A DNA stretch of 64,000 nucleotides, from NCBI GenBank assembly GCA_964244725.1, contig CAXTJQ010000003.1, forward strand, positions 248,001 to 312,000, in the 5' to 3' direction. Numbering within the stretch: the stretch's first letter is position 1; the number at the start of each line of letters is the position of its first letter. Source of the DNA: Kumtagia sp964244725 (GTDB lineage: Bacteria > Pseudomonadota > Alphaproteobacteria > Rhizobiales > Rhizobiaceae). Positions 33,919-41,564 of this stretch are shown piece by piece. Under the pieces are notes generated by a model. That model had not been told where the DNA came from, did not search any database, and saw only the letters and a list, made by a program, of their open reading frames with translations. A program made the position numbers and the translations under genes.

Positions 33919-35049
33919 ATGGCCGAGCAGTTTGCGTTCAAGGTCCTGGCGACAGACGGTCGGGCGCGGCGCGGCGAAATCTCGATGCCGCGCGGAAAGA
34001 TCCGTACGCCGGCGTTCATGCCGGTGGGCACGGCGGGGACGGTCAAGGCCATGTATCTCGATCAGGTGCGCGCGCTCGGGTCGGATGTCATCCTCGGCAA
34101 CACCTATCATTTGATGCTCCGCCCCGGCGCCGAGCGGATCGCGCGCCTCGGCGGTCTGCACGACTTCGCCCGCTGGCCCTATCCGATCCTGACGGATTCG
34201 GGCGGGTTCCAGGTCATGTCGCTCGCCAAGCTGCGCAAGCTGAATGAGGACGGCGTGACCTTCCGCTCGCATATCGACGGCTCCGCCCACGTCATGTCGC
34301 CGGAGCGGTCGATCGAAATCCAGGACCTGCTCGATTCGGACATCCAGATGCAGCTCGACGAATGCGTCGCGCTGCCGGCGCCTGAAGCCGACATCGAGCG
34401 GGCGATGGAGTTGTCTCTGCGATGGGCCGAGCGCTGCAGAATAGCGTTCGGAGACCAGCCCGGAAAGGCGATGTTCGGCATCGTCCAGGGCGGCGACGAG
34501 GCGTATCTACGCGAAAGGTCCGCCGACGCGCTGACGACGATGAACCTCAAAGGCTACGCGGTCGGCGGCCTGGCGGTCGGAGAGCCGCAGGCCGTCATGC
34601 TCGACATGCTCGAGGCGACCTGTCCGCGATTGCCGGAGAGCCAGCCGCGCTACCTGATGGGCGTCGGCACGCCGGACGATATCGTCAAATCGGTCGCGCG
34701 CGGCATCGACATGTTCGACTGCGTGATGCCGACGCGGGCGGGGCGGCACGGGCTTGCCTACACGCGGCGCGGCAAGGTGAACCTGCGCAATGCGCGGCAT
34801 GCCGACGACCACCGGCCGCTCGACGAAGAGAGCGGCTGCCCGGCCGCGCGGGATTATTCGCGCGCCTATCTGCATCATCTCGTCCGTTCGCAGGAAGCGC
34901 TCGGCGCAATGCTGCTGACTTGGAACAACCTCGCCTATTATCAGCAACTGATGGCCGATCTCCGCGACGCGATCACGGCCGGATCGTTCGCATCGCGGAC
35001 GGCGGAGATTTCCGCTCGCTGGGCGGAGGGAGACATGCCGGTCCTGTGA
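33919..35049 (+). CDS. tgt: tRNA-guanine transglycosylase with altered zinc site
   Basis: Exchanges guanine-34 for preQ1 in queuosine tRNAs. The ATG at 33919 gives 376 residues. The catalytic parts are intact: LTDSGGFQVMS, DECVALPAP, FGIVQGGDEAY, GGLAVGE and the nucleophile aspartate in MFDCVMPTRAGRHG. The C-terminal zinc site is not: the usual CxCxxC is S305-G-C307-P-A-A310, and the later ligand His (TWHN/TEHN in relatives) is Asn336 (LTWNN). Only one of four ligands, Cys307, remains, so the fold must be stabilised without this zinc, or the enzyme is impaired. Directly downstream of queA. Confidence 0.93.
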   Translation: MAEQFAFKVLATDGRARRGEISMPRGKIRTPAFMPVGTAGTVKAMYLDQVRALGSDVILGNTYHLMLRPGAERIARLGGLHDFARWPYPILTDSGGFQVMSLAKLRKLNEDGVTFRSHIDGSAHVMSPERSIEIQDLLDSDIQMQLDECVALPAPEADIERAMELSLRWAERCRIAFGDQPGKAMFGIVQGGDEAYLRERSADALTTMNLKGYAVGGLAVGEPQAVMLDMLEATCPRLPESQPRYLMGVGTPDDIVKSVARGIDMFDCVMPTRAGRHGLAYTRRGKVNLRNARHADDHRPLDEESGCPAARDYSRAYLHHLVRSQEALGAMLLTWNNLAYYQQLMADLRDAITAGSFASRTAEISARWAEGDMPVL

Positions 35050-35115
35050 AGCGATACGGGAACAAAGCCCGGACGGTTCGCTTTGAACGAGTCTGAACAT
35101 CTCCGGAATCGTTTC

Positions 35116-35526
35116 ATGAAATACGCCACCGCCTACGGCATCGCTCTCGTCATTTTCCTCGCTCTCGACGCGCTCTGGCTGGGGGTGGTCGCACGCACGC
35201 TGTATGCGACCCGGATGGGAGACCTCATGTCGCCCAATCCGCGTTGGGGAGTGGCGATCGCGTTCTACGTTCTCTTCGTGGTCGGCCTGGTCTATTTCGC
35301 GATAAGCACGGGCATGGCGACCGGCAACTGGCAGACGGCTGCGATGAACGGCGCATTGTTCGGGTTCTTCTGCTACCTGACCTATGACGGGACGGCGCTG
35401 GCCGTCATCCGCGGCTTCGATCCCGGTCTTGCGATCACCGATACCATCTGGGGCGCGGTGCTCAGCGGAGTGACCAGCGGCGCCACCGTACTGATACTCT
35501 CGGCGATGGGCCAAGCGCCGCGGTGA
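35116..35526 (+). CDS. DUF2177 family membrane protein
   Basis: 136-residue inner-membrane protein with four hydrophobic spans. The start at the ATG 35116 gives MKYATAYGIALVIFLALDAL, which matches the family opening (LALDALWLGVV); an in-frame TTG at 35083 is less likely. The LTYDGTALAVIRGF and DTIWGAVLSG segments are family hallmarks. Function of the family is unknown. It converges on a DUF4864 gene with a 3-base gap. Confidence 0.8.
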   Translation: MKYATAYGIALVIFLALDALWLGVVARTLYATRMGDLMSPNPRWGVAIAFYVLFVVGLVYFAISTGMATGNWQTAAMNGALFGFFCYLTYDGTALAVIRGFDPGLAITDTIWGAVLSGVTSGATVLILSAMGQAPR

Positions 35527-35529
35527 GCG

Positions 35530-35949
35530 TCAGGTGCTCAGTGAATTGGACGCCTTGAGGCTGACCCCGTTGATCAGGTAACTGCCGTCTGGCTGTCGCT
35601 CCAGCCGGTACATGGCCTCGTAATCCTTGCCGTCCGGTCCAACGATCATCAGTTGCTGCACAATGGCGTCGCCCCCCATCTCCTCGACCTTTCCAAAGGA
35701 ATAGCTTTTCGGCTTGTGCACCGGCTCGTACGCGCCCGACACCATGCCCATGAAGGATTGGACGGTCGGAAAAAGCTGCTTGATGCTCGGCGCGGCGAAA
35801 GCGTAGGCGCCCGCGTCATCATCGCGCTGGAACGCTTTCAACTGCCCGTCGATAGCATTTTGGGCGGCCTTGATCTCGGCTTCCCCGCCAAAGGCCGATG
35901 CCAGCATCAGCGTGGGCAAAATGGTTAGGGCCAGGATGAGGGGGCGCAT
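35530..35949 (-). CDS. exported DUF4864 family protein
   Basis: 139-residue protein. The ATG at 35949 starts a Sec signal peptide (MRPLILALTILPTLMLASAF). The mature part is an NTF2-like fold: an N-terminal helix (AAQNAIDGQLKAFQRDDDAG, YAFAAPSIKQLFP) and strands ending YRLERQPDGSYLINGVSL. No function is known for the family. A divergent 225-base gap separates it from the ATP-grasp gene. Confidence 0.75.
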   Translation of the reverse strand: MRPLILALTILPTLMLASAFGGEAEIKAAQNAIDGQLKAFQRDDDAGAYAFAAPSIKQLFPTVQSFMGMVSGAYEPVHKPKSYSFGKVEEMGGDAIVQQLMIVGPDGKDYEAMYRLERQPDGSYLINGVSLKASNSLST

Positions 35950-36174
35950 TGCGGTTCTCCATGGAGCGGACGATCGGCGCGACCGGCTTTGGCCATGACG
36001 CCCCGTCGACATTACGCCGACAAATGCCGGTTGGTTTCAAGGCCGGCTGTGAAGTTTGGCTCCCAACGACGGCTGCGGTATGAGGCCTCATGGTCGGCTG
36101 CTTCCCTAACATTTCGATTGCGCTTGCTTTTCGCGGTCAAGGCAATTGAAATGAACTGATCGGGGAGTATCGGT

Positions 36175-37587
36175 TTGGTTGCATTCGATGAAATGTCACC
36201 GGAGAATGTCGGCATCCGCCGGCCCTATTTCGGCTATGAGAGCTGGCTGAAGGATCAGGATACCACCCGCCTGACCGATAAGATGAAGGATGCGGAGCGG
36301 GTTTTCCGCAAGACCGGCATCACCTTCGCGGTCTACGGCGAGGCGGAAGCCGCCGAACGTCTGATCCCGTTCGATATCGTGCCGCGGATCCTTTCCGGCC
36401 AGGAATGGCGCCGGCTGACCCAAGGCATCGAACAGCGCGTTCAGGCGCTCAACGCCTTTCTGGACGACATCTACCATCGCCAGGAAATCCTCAAGGCCGG
36501 ACGCGTGCCGACCGAGCTCATCTCCGGCAACGAAGCCTTCCTGCCCGAGATGATCGGCGTCCGACCGCCGGGCGGGGTTTACACGCACATCATCGGCGTC
36601 GACATCGTGCGCACCGGCGAGGACGAGTTTTTCGTGCTGGAGGACAACGCCCGCACGCCTTCCGGCGTCTCCTATATGCTCGAAAACCGCGAAACGATGA
36701 TGCAGCTCTTTCCGGAACTGTTCCAGCGCATCAAGGTGCGCCCCGTCGAGGACTATCCCAAGCTTCTGCGTCAATCGCTGGCGGCGACCCGTCCGGAAGG
36801 CGTGAAAGGCGCGCCGACGATCGCGGTGCTGACTCCCGGCCTCTATAATTCCGCCTATTTCGAACACGCCTTCCTCGCCGACCAGATGGGCGTGGAACTG
36901 GTCGAGGGGCAGGACCTGCGGGTGGTCGACGGCCACGTCGCGATGCGCACGACGCAAGGCTACAAGCAGATCGACGTGCTCTATCGCCGCGTCGACGACA
37001 ATTTCCTCGATCCTCTGACCTTCAACCCGGACTCGACGCTTGGCGTGCCGGGGATCATGGATGTCTACCGCGCGGGCAACATCACCATCGCAAACGCGCC
37101 TGGCACCGGCATCGCCGACGACAAGGCGATCTACTCCTACATGCCCGACATCATCGAGTTCTACACCGGCCGCAAGGCGATCCTCGGCAACATCCCGACA
37201 TGGCGCTGCGGCGAGGCCGACAGCCTCAAATACGTCCAGGAGCATTTGGCGGAACTCGTCGTCAAGGAGGTACACGGTTCGGGCGGCTACGGCATGCTGG
37301 TCGGCCCGGCGGCTTCGAGAAAAGAACTCGAGGAGTTCGGCAGGAAGCTCGCGGCGCGGCCGTCGAACTACATCGCCCAGCCGACGCTGTCGCTCTCCAC
37401 ATGCCCGATCCTGACCGAAGCGGGCCTCGCCCCGCGCCACGTCGACCTTCGGCCTTTCGTTCTGGTCTCCGACCGCATCCAGATCGTCCCCGGCGGCCTG
37501 ACCCGCGTCGCCATCAAGGAGGGCTCGCTGGTGGTGAATTCCTCGCAGGGCGGGGGGACGAAGGATACGTGGGTGTTGGATGATTAG
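36175..37587 (+). CDS. circularly permuted type 2 ATP-grasp protein
   Basis: ATP-dependent ligase-fold protein of 470 residues, first member of the cluster that accompanies the Anbu proteasome-like peptidase. A TTG at 36175 with a GGGGAG site 7 bases upstream is taken as start (MVAFDEMSPENVG); an ATG at 36193 is possible. Conserved blocks are LIPFDIVPRILSGQEW, PGGVYTHIIGVDIVRTG, VLEDNARTPSGVSYMLENRE and VKEVHGSGGYGMLVGP. By association it is proposed to make or modify a peptide or amide bond; the substrate is unknown. Confidence 0.9.
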   Translation: MVAFDEMSPENVGIRRPYFGYESWLKDQDTTRLTDKMKDAERVFRKTGITFAVYGEAEAAERLIPFDIVPRILSGQEWRRLTQGIEQRVQALNAFLDDIYHRQEILKAGRVPTELISGNEAFLPEMIGVRPPGGVYTHIIGVDIVRTGEDEFFVLEDNARTPSGVSYMLENRETMMQLFPELFQRIKVRPVEDYPKLLRQSLAATRPEGVKGAPTIAVLTPGLYNSAYFEHAFLADQMGVELVEGQDLRVVDGHVAMRTTQGYKQIDVLYRRVDDNFLDPLTFNPDSTLGVPGIMDVYRAGNITIANAPGTGIADDKAIYSYMPDIIEFYTGRKAILGNIPTWRCGEADSLKYVQEHLAELVVKEVHGSGGYGMLVGPAASRKELEEFGRKLAARPSNYIAQPTLSLSTCPILTEAGLAPRHVDLRPFVLVSDRIQIVPGGLTRVAIKEGSLVVNSSQGGGTKDTWVLDD

Positions 37588-37611
37588 GGAGGGAATAGGG
37601 AATAGGGAATA
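37585..37611 (+). repeat. GGGAATA heptamer array, left flank of the IVP cassette
   Basis: About four tandem heptamers of the type (T)AGGGA(A/G) run from the ATP-grasp stop codon to three bases before the IVP start. The reverse complement of this motif forms the array after the IVP gene. Confidence 0.7.
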
Positions 37612-37613
37612 AG

Positions 37614-38000
37614 ATGGGTAATGAGACTGCGTCAATAGAATCGTACCGCGACTTGGACATCTGGAAGGAAGGAATGAACTTGGCAGTTGCCAGCTACGCG
37701 GCAACACGAACGTTTCCGAGGGACGAGATATTTGGGCTAACGTCGCAGATCAGGCGTTCTGCCGCGTCCATTCCGGCCAATATTGCGGAAGGATATGGGC
37801 GCGAGCATACTGGGTCGTACATTCAATCTCTGCGCATTGCGCAGGGTTCGCTGAAGGAGTTCGAGACACACGTGATTTTGGCGCAACGCGTTGATCTGTT
37901 AGCTTCGAATGATGCGGCCCTACTCCTGGTTGACGGAGAGAAGCTTGGAAAAATGATCCGTTCATTGATTCGGTCTCTCCAGCGAAAGTTGCAGCAATGA
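37614..38000 (+). CDS. four-helix bundle protein (23S rRNA intervening-sequence/S23 family)
   Basis: 128-residue protein of the family first found in intervening sequences of 23S rRNA and later in many intergenic places. Family motifs: SYRDLDIWKEGMNLAV, LTSQIRRSAASIPANIAEGY (basic surface helix) and SLRIAQGSLKEFETHVILA. It splits the otherwise tight ATP-grasp/alpha-E pair and is bounded by inverted heptamer arrays, which suggests a mobile or mobilised cassette. Molecular function is unknown. The DNA is visibly AT-richer than the neighbours. Confidence 0.88.
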   Translation: MGNETASIESYRDLDIWKEGMNLAVASYAATRTFPRDEIFGLTSQIRRSAASIPANIAEGYGREHTGSYIQSLRIAQGSLKEFETHVILAQRVDLLASNDAALLLVDGEKLGKMIRSLIRSLQRKLQQ

Positions 38001-38003
38001 ACA

Positions 38004-38040
38004 CTCCCTACTCCCTACTCCCTACTCCCCACTCCCTCCC
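38004..38040 (-). repeat. CTCCCTA heptamer array, right flank of the IVP cassette
   Basis: Three exact CTCCCTA units, one CTCCCCA and a CTCCCTCCC tail lie just after the IVP stop. Read on the minus strand they are TAGGGAG repeats, matching the left array in inverted orientation. Confidence 0.75.
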
Positions 38041-38055
38041 GCCGAAGGCGCGCTG

Positions 38056-38997
38056 ATGCTCCTCGGCCGCACCGCCAACGGTCTCTACTGGATGAGCCGC
38101 TATATCGAGCGCGCCGAGAACATGGCTCGGCTGCTGGACGCCGGGCTGCGCATGGCGCTGACGCGGACGGCGAGTTCGGCGGAGGAGTGGAATTCGGTCG
38201 TCGTCAGCGCCGGCTGCGAGTTCGGCTTCGCCAATCGTCACGATGAGGTCTCGGCCACCGCCGTCGCCGATTTTCTGCTGCGCGACATCACCAACTCGTC
38301 GAGCGTGCTGGCCTCGATCGAGACGGCGCGCAGCAACGCGCGCATGGTGCGCACCGCGCTGACCCGCGAGACCTGGGAAAGCATCAACGAAGCCTGGATG
38401 GCGCTCAGGCGCGTCCTCGCCAGACCGATCGACGAGCGCGACCTTCCGACGGTGCTCGACACGATCAAGCGCGAGACGGCCCAGATCCGCGGCACGTTCC
38501 ACGGTACGATGCTGCGCAACGAGATCTTCGACTTCGCGCAGCTCGGCACCTTCATCGAGCGGGCCGACAACACCGCGCGCATCCTCGACGTGAAATATTA
38601 CGTCCTTTTGCCGTCCATCCATTGGGTCGGGTCGTCGCTCGACAATTACCAATGGGAGTCGATCCTGCGCTCGGTCTCGGCGCACCGGTCCTATCGCTGG
38701 GTCTACGAGGCGGACTACCGCCCGACCAACATCGCCGAATATCTGATCCTCGACGTGCGCATGCCGCGCTCGCTCGCTTTCTGCTACCGCAACATCGCCG
38801 ACCATCTGAATTATCTCGAAAAGGCCTATGGCGCGGGCCATGCCTGCCAGGAGACGGTGCTGGCGACGCAGGCCAAGCTGAAGGCCGGCGCCATCAAGTC
38901 CATCTTCGACACCGGGCTGCACGAATATCTTGGCGCGTTCATCCAGGACAACAACCGGCTCGGCGAGGAAGTCGCGCGCCACTATCGGTTCTATTGA
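38056..38997 (+). CDS. alpha-E domain protein of the Anbu cluster
   Basis: All-helical 313-residue protein. Family blocks are MLLGRTANGLYWMSRYIERA, FIERADNTARILDVKYYVLL and RSYRWVYEADYRP. Alpha-E proteins almost always occur beside permuted ATP-grasp and transglutaminase-like genes, as here, and are thought to work with the ligase. Biochemical role unknown. Its stop overlaps the start of the next gene (TGATG). Confidence 0.9.
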   Translation: MLLGRTANGLYWMSRYIERAENMARLLDAGLRMALTRTASSAEEWNSVVVSAGCEFGFANRHDEVSATAVADFLLRDITNSSSVLASIETARSNARMVRTALTRETWESINEAWMALRRVLARPIDERDLPTVLDTIKRETAQIRGTFHGTMLRNEIFDFAQLGTFIERADNTARILDVKYYVLLPSIHWVGSSLDNYQWESILRSVSAHRSYRWVYEADYRPTNIAEYLILDVRMPRSLAFCYRNIADHLNYLEKAYGAGHACQETVLATQAKLKAGAIKSIFDTGLHEYLGAFIQDNNRLGEEVARHYRFY

Positions 38998-39791
38998 TGC
39001 GGCTCAAGATCTCGCACCGCACCGAATACCGCTACGGCGCACCGACCGCCTACGGCCTGCAGCGGCTCCGCCTGACGCCGACGACAGGCCCCACGCAGAC
39101 GGTCGAAAGCTGGTCGCTGGCCATCGAGGGCGCGCGCGAGGAAATTGCTTTCGTCGACCAGTTCGACAACGAGACCCGCCTGATCAGCCTGGAGGGCGGC
39201 TCTGCGACGGTTGCGGTGGTGGCCGAAGGCATCGTGGAAACACGCGACACCGTGGGAATGGGTGGACATCATGCGGGATTCGCGCCGCTTTGGCTTTACG
39301 GCCGCATGACGCCGCTGACCGAACCGGGCGCAGCTTTGCGCGAATTTGCCGGTGCGATCAAGCAGGGCGACCAGATTGGCAGCCTGCACAATCTCATGAA
39401 CGCGGTCGCCGACACGGTCGACTATATCGCCGGCGCGACCTCGGCGGCCACGACCGCCGAACAGGCGCTGACCGCCCGCAGCGGCGTTTGCCAGGACCAT
39501 GCCCACATCTTCATCGCGGCGGCGCGCCTGCTTGGCTACCCCGCCCGATACGTCAGCGGTTATCTGATGATGGACGCGACGAAAGAGCAGGCGGCCAGCC
39601 ACGCCTGGGCCGAAGCGCATGTGCGCGGCCTGGGCTGGGTGGCCTTCGACGCCTCCAACCGCATTTCCCCCGACGAGCGCTACGTCCGCCTCGCCATCGG
39701 ACGGGATTATCGCGACGCGACGCCCGTATCCGGCATAAGGCTGGGACAGGGCGCGGAAGCGCTTGCGGTGACGATCACGGTGGAGCAGTAA
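38997..39791 (+). CDS. transglutaminase-like cysteine protease of the Anbu cluster
   Basis: 264-residue papain-fold protein starting at the ATG 38997, which overlaps the alpha-E stop. The N-terminal bacterial transglutaminase-like domain (MRLKISHRTEYRYGAPTAYG) is followed by the catalytic core: Cys in TARSGVCQDHAHI, His in SHAWAEAHV and Asp in VAFDASN, a complete triad. It is probably a peptidase or amidase acting on the product of the ATP-grasp ligase. Cytoplasmic; no signal peptide. Confidence 0.9.
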   Translation: MRLKISHRTEYRYGAPTAYGLQRLRLTPTTGPTQTVESWSLAIEGAREEIAFVDQFDNETRLISLEGGSATVAVVAEGIVETRDTVGMGGHHAGFAPLWLYGRMTPLTEPGAALREFAGAIKQGDQIGSLHNLMNAVADTVDYIAGATSAATTAEQALTARSGVCQDHAHIFIAAARLLGYPARYVSGYLMMDATKEQAASHAWAEAHVRGLGWVAFDASNRISPDERYVRLAIGRDYRDATPVSGIRLGQGAEALAVTITVEQ

Positions 39792-39821
39792 TCCTCGCTT
39801 TGTACTCCGGGTTTGATTCCA

Positions 39822-40553
39822 ATGACCTACTGCGTCGGCCTGAAGATCGACCGCGGCCTCGTGTTCATGTCGGACACGCGGACCAACGCCGGCATCGACA
39901 GCATCTCCACCTTCCGAAAGATGCATGTCTGGGAGACGCCGGGCGAGCGCGTCGTGACGCTCATGTCGGCCGGGAACCTCGCCACGACGCAGAACGTGAT
40001 CAGCCTGCTCAACGGCCGCGACAAGCCGCTCGACGAGCGCAAATCCTCGGTGCTGGAGACGCCGTCCATGTATCAGACGGCGCGGCTGATCGGCGAAACC
40101 GTGAAGGAGGTCATCCTTCGGTCCTCGCCGACCGGGCAGAAGGCGGATTCCTATTTCAATGCATCCTTCATTCTCGGCGGCCAGATCAGGGGCTCGGTTC
40201 CGCGGCTCTTCATGATCTATCCGGAAGGCAATTTCATCGAATCGACGGACGACACGCCTTTCTTCCAGGTCGGCGAGACGAAATACGGCAAGCCGATCAT
40301 CGTGCGCGCGTACGACCGCGAGATGAGCTTTGCGGAGGCCGTGAAGCTTCTGATCGTGTCGTTCGATTCGACGGTCAAGTCGAACCTTTCGGTGGGCCTT
40401 CCGCTCGATCTGTTGTTCTACGAGAAGGACAGCTACCGCGTCGGCGTCCAGAAGCGCATAGGACATGACGACGACTACTACCGCAGCGTTTCGACCGGCT
40501 GGTCGACGGCGCTGAAGAACGCGTTTCGCAGCCTGCCGGATTTCCCGGAATAG
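39822..40553 (+). CDS. Anbu, proteasome-type peptidase
   Basis: Bacterial proteasome-related N-terminal-nucleophile hydrolase ('ancestral beta subunit'), 243 residues from the ATG at 39822. After Met removal Thr2 would be the nucleophile (MTYCVGLKIDRG). Asp18 and Lys33 (FRKMHVWE) occupy the positions of the conserved proteasome Asp17 and Lys33. YFNASFILGGQIRG and SVGLPLDLLFYEKDSYRVG are family segments. The ATP-grasp, alpha-E and transglutaminase genes just upstream are the known genomic companions. No dedicated ATPase unfoldase is seen. Confidence 0.9.
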   Translation: MTYCVGLKIDRGLVFMSDTRTNAGIDSISTFRKMHVWETPGERVVTLMSAGNLATTQNVISLLNGRDKPLDERKSSVLETPSMYQTARLIGETVKEVILRSSPTGQKADSYFNASFILGGQIRGSVPRLFMIYPEGNFIESTDDTPFFQVGETKYGKPIIVRAYDREMSFAEAVKLLIVSFDSTVKSNLSVGLPLDLLFYEKDSYRVGVQKRIGHDDDYYRSVSTGWSTALKNAFRSLPDFPE

Positions 40554-40612
40554 CGGTGCTTCCCGACGCCTGACGGCCTTCAAATCCGCTCGTCATTGGC
40601 GGCTTCCGCCCG

Positions 40613-40647
40613 CTTTCGTTTTCGGCTATTAAAAAGAAAAACGAAAG
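40613..40647. promoter_or_regulatory. putative GlpR operator upstream of glpR
   Basis: CTTTCGTTT and AAACGAAAG form a perfect 9-bp inverted repeat with 17 bases between, ending 13 bases before the glpR start. TTTCGTTT-like half-sites are typical of DeoR/GlpR regulators, so this is probably an autoregulatory operator. Confidence 0.55.
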
Positions 40648-40660
40648 TCGGGAGGCTCGG

Positions 40661-41434
40661 ATGTATCTTCCGCCACGTCATGCCGAAATCGTGCAGATGG
40701 CGAAGGACAATGGACGCGTGCTGGTCGACGACCTCGCGGCGCATTTCAGCGTGACGCCGCAGACCATCCGCAAGGATCTCAACGACCTCTGCGACCAACG
40801 CCTGCTGAGCCGAATCCATGGCGGCGCGCTTTTCCCATCCGGCATCGCCAACATGGAATACGAGGCTCGGCGCAGGATCGCCTCCGACGAAAAGGAGGCG
40901 ATCGGTATGGCCGCGGCGCGCCTCATACCCGACAACGCATCGCTGTTCATCAACATCGGCACCACCACGGAAGCGGTAAGCAAGGCGCTGCTGGACCATT
41001 CCGGCCTGATGGTCATCACCAACAACATCAATGTCGCCAACAGGATGCGGGTCTATCCCGGTATCGAGGTCGTCATTGCCGGCGGCGTCGTGCGCGGTTC
41101 GGACGGCGGCGTGGTCGGCGAGGCTGCAGTCGATTTCATCGAGCAGTTCAAGGTCGACTACGCCGTCATCGGCGCTTCCGCGATCGATCATGACGGCGCG
41201 CTGCTGGATTTCGACTTTCGCGAAGTGAAGGTCGCTCAGGCGATCATCGCCAATGCGCGCCACGTTATCCTCGTCGCCGACGCGACCAAGTTCGAACGCA
41301 CGGCGCCGGTGCGCATCGCGCAGCTTTCGCAGGTCGATACGTTCATTACCGATCGCTGCGAAATCGGGACGATCCGCGCAATCTGCCTCGAATCGGAAGT
41401 CAACCTCATCGAAACGACGCCACCCAAGGCGTGA
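40661..41434 (+). CDS. glpR: DeoR-family glycerol regulon repressor
   Basis: Transcriptional repressor of 257 residues. The N-terminal winged helix (LPPRHAEIVQMAKDNGRVLV, FSVTPQTIRKDLNDLCDQRL) has the DeoR signature and RIHGGALFPSG hinge; the C-terminal sugar-phosphate-sensing domain has FINIGTTTEAVSKAL and YAVIGASAIDHDGALLDFD. Placement before glpD points to glycerol-3-phosphate as the inducer. An inverted TTTCG repeat lies just upstream, and related sites precede glpD. Confidence 0.88.
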   Translation: MYLPPRHAEIVQMAKDNGRVLVDDLAAHFSVTPQTIRKDLNDLCDQRLLSRIHGGALFPSGIANMEYEARRRIASDEKEAIGMAAARLIPDNASLFINIGTTTEAVSKALLDHSGLMVITNNINVANRMRVYPGIEVVIAGGVVRGSDGGVVGEAAVDFIEQFKVDYAVIGASAIDHDGALLDFDFREVKVAQAIIANARHVILVADATKFERTAPVRIAQLSQVDTFITDRCEIGTIRAICLESEVNLIETTPPKA

Positions 41435-41471
41435 CTTGCCGGCGCCGACGAAATCGATGCTTCGACGTCTA

Positions 41472-41502
41472 TTTCGTTTGACATTCGGAATGATTTCGAA
41501 AT
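41472..41502 (+). promoter_or_regulatory. putative GlpR sites upstream of glpD
   Basis: TTTCGTTT (41472-41479), identical to the half-site at glpR, is followed by the palindrome ATTTCGAAAT (41493-41502), 63 bases before the glpD start. The spacing fits repression of the glpD-led operon by GlpR. Confidence 0.45.
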
Positions 41503-41564
41503 AATCGCCCTCGGCTTTCGAGAGCGGCTAAAATGCTGCAGTGCGAAAGCCTGGGAGGATTTTC

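Noticed and set aside
38004..38040. Short tandem repeats resembling a CRISPR array
   Set aside because: Units are 7 bases without spacers and no cas genes are present; they are heptamer arrays flanking the IVP gene.
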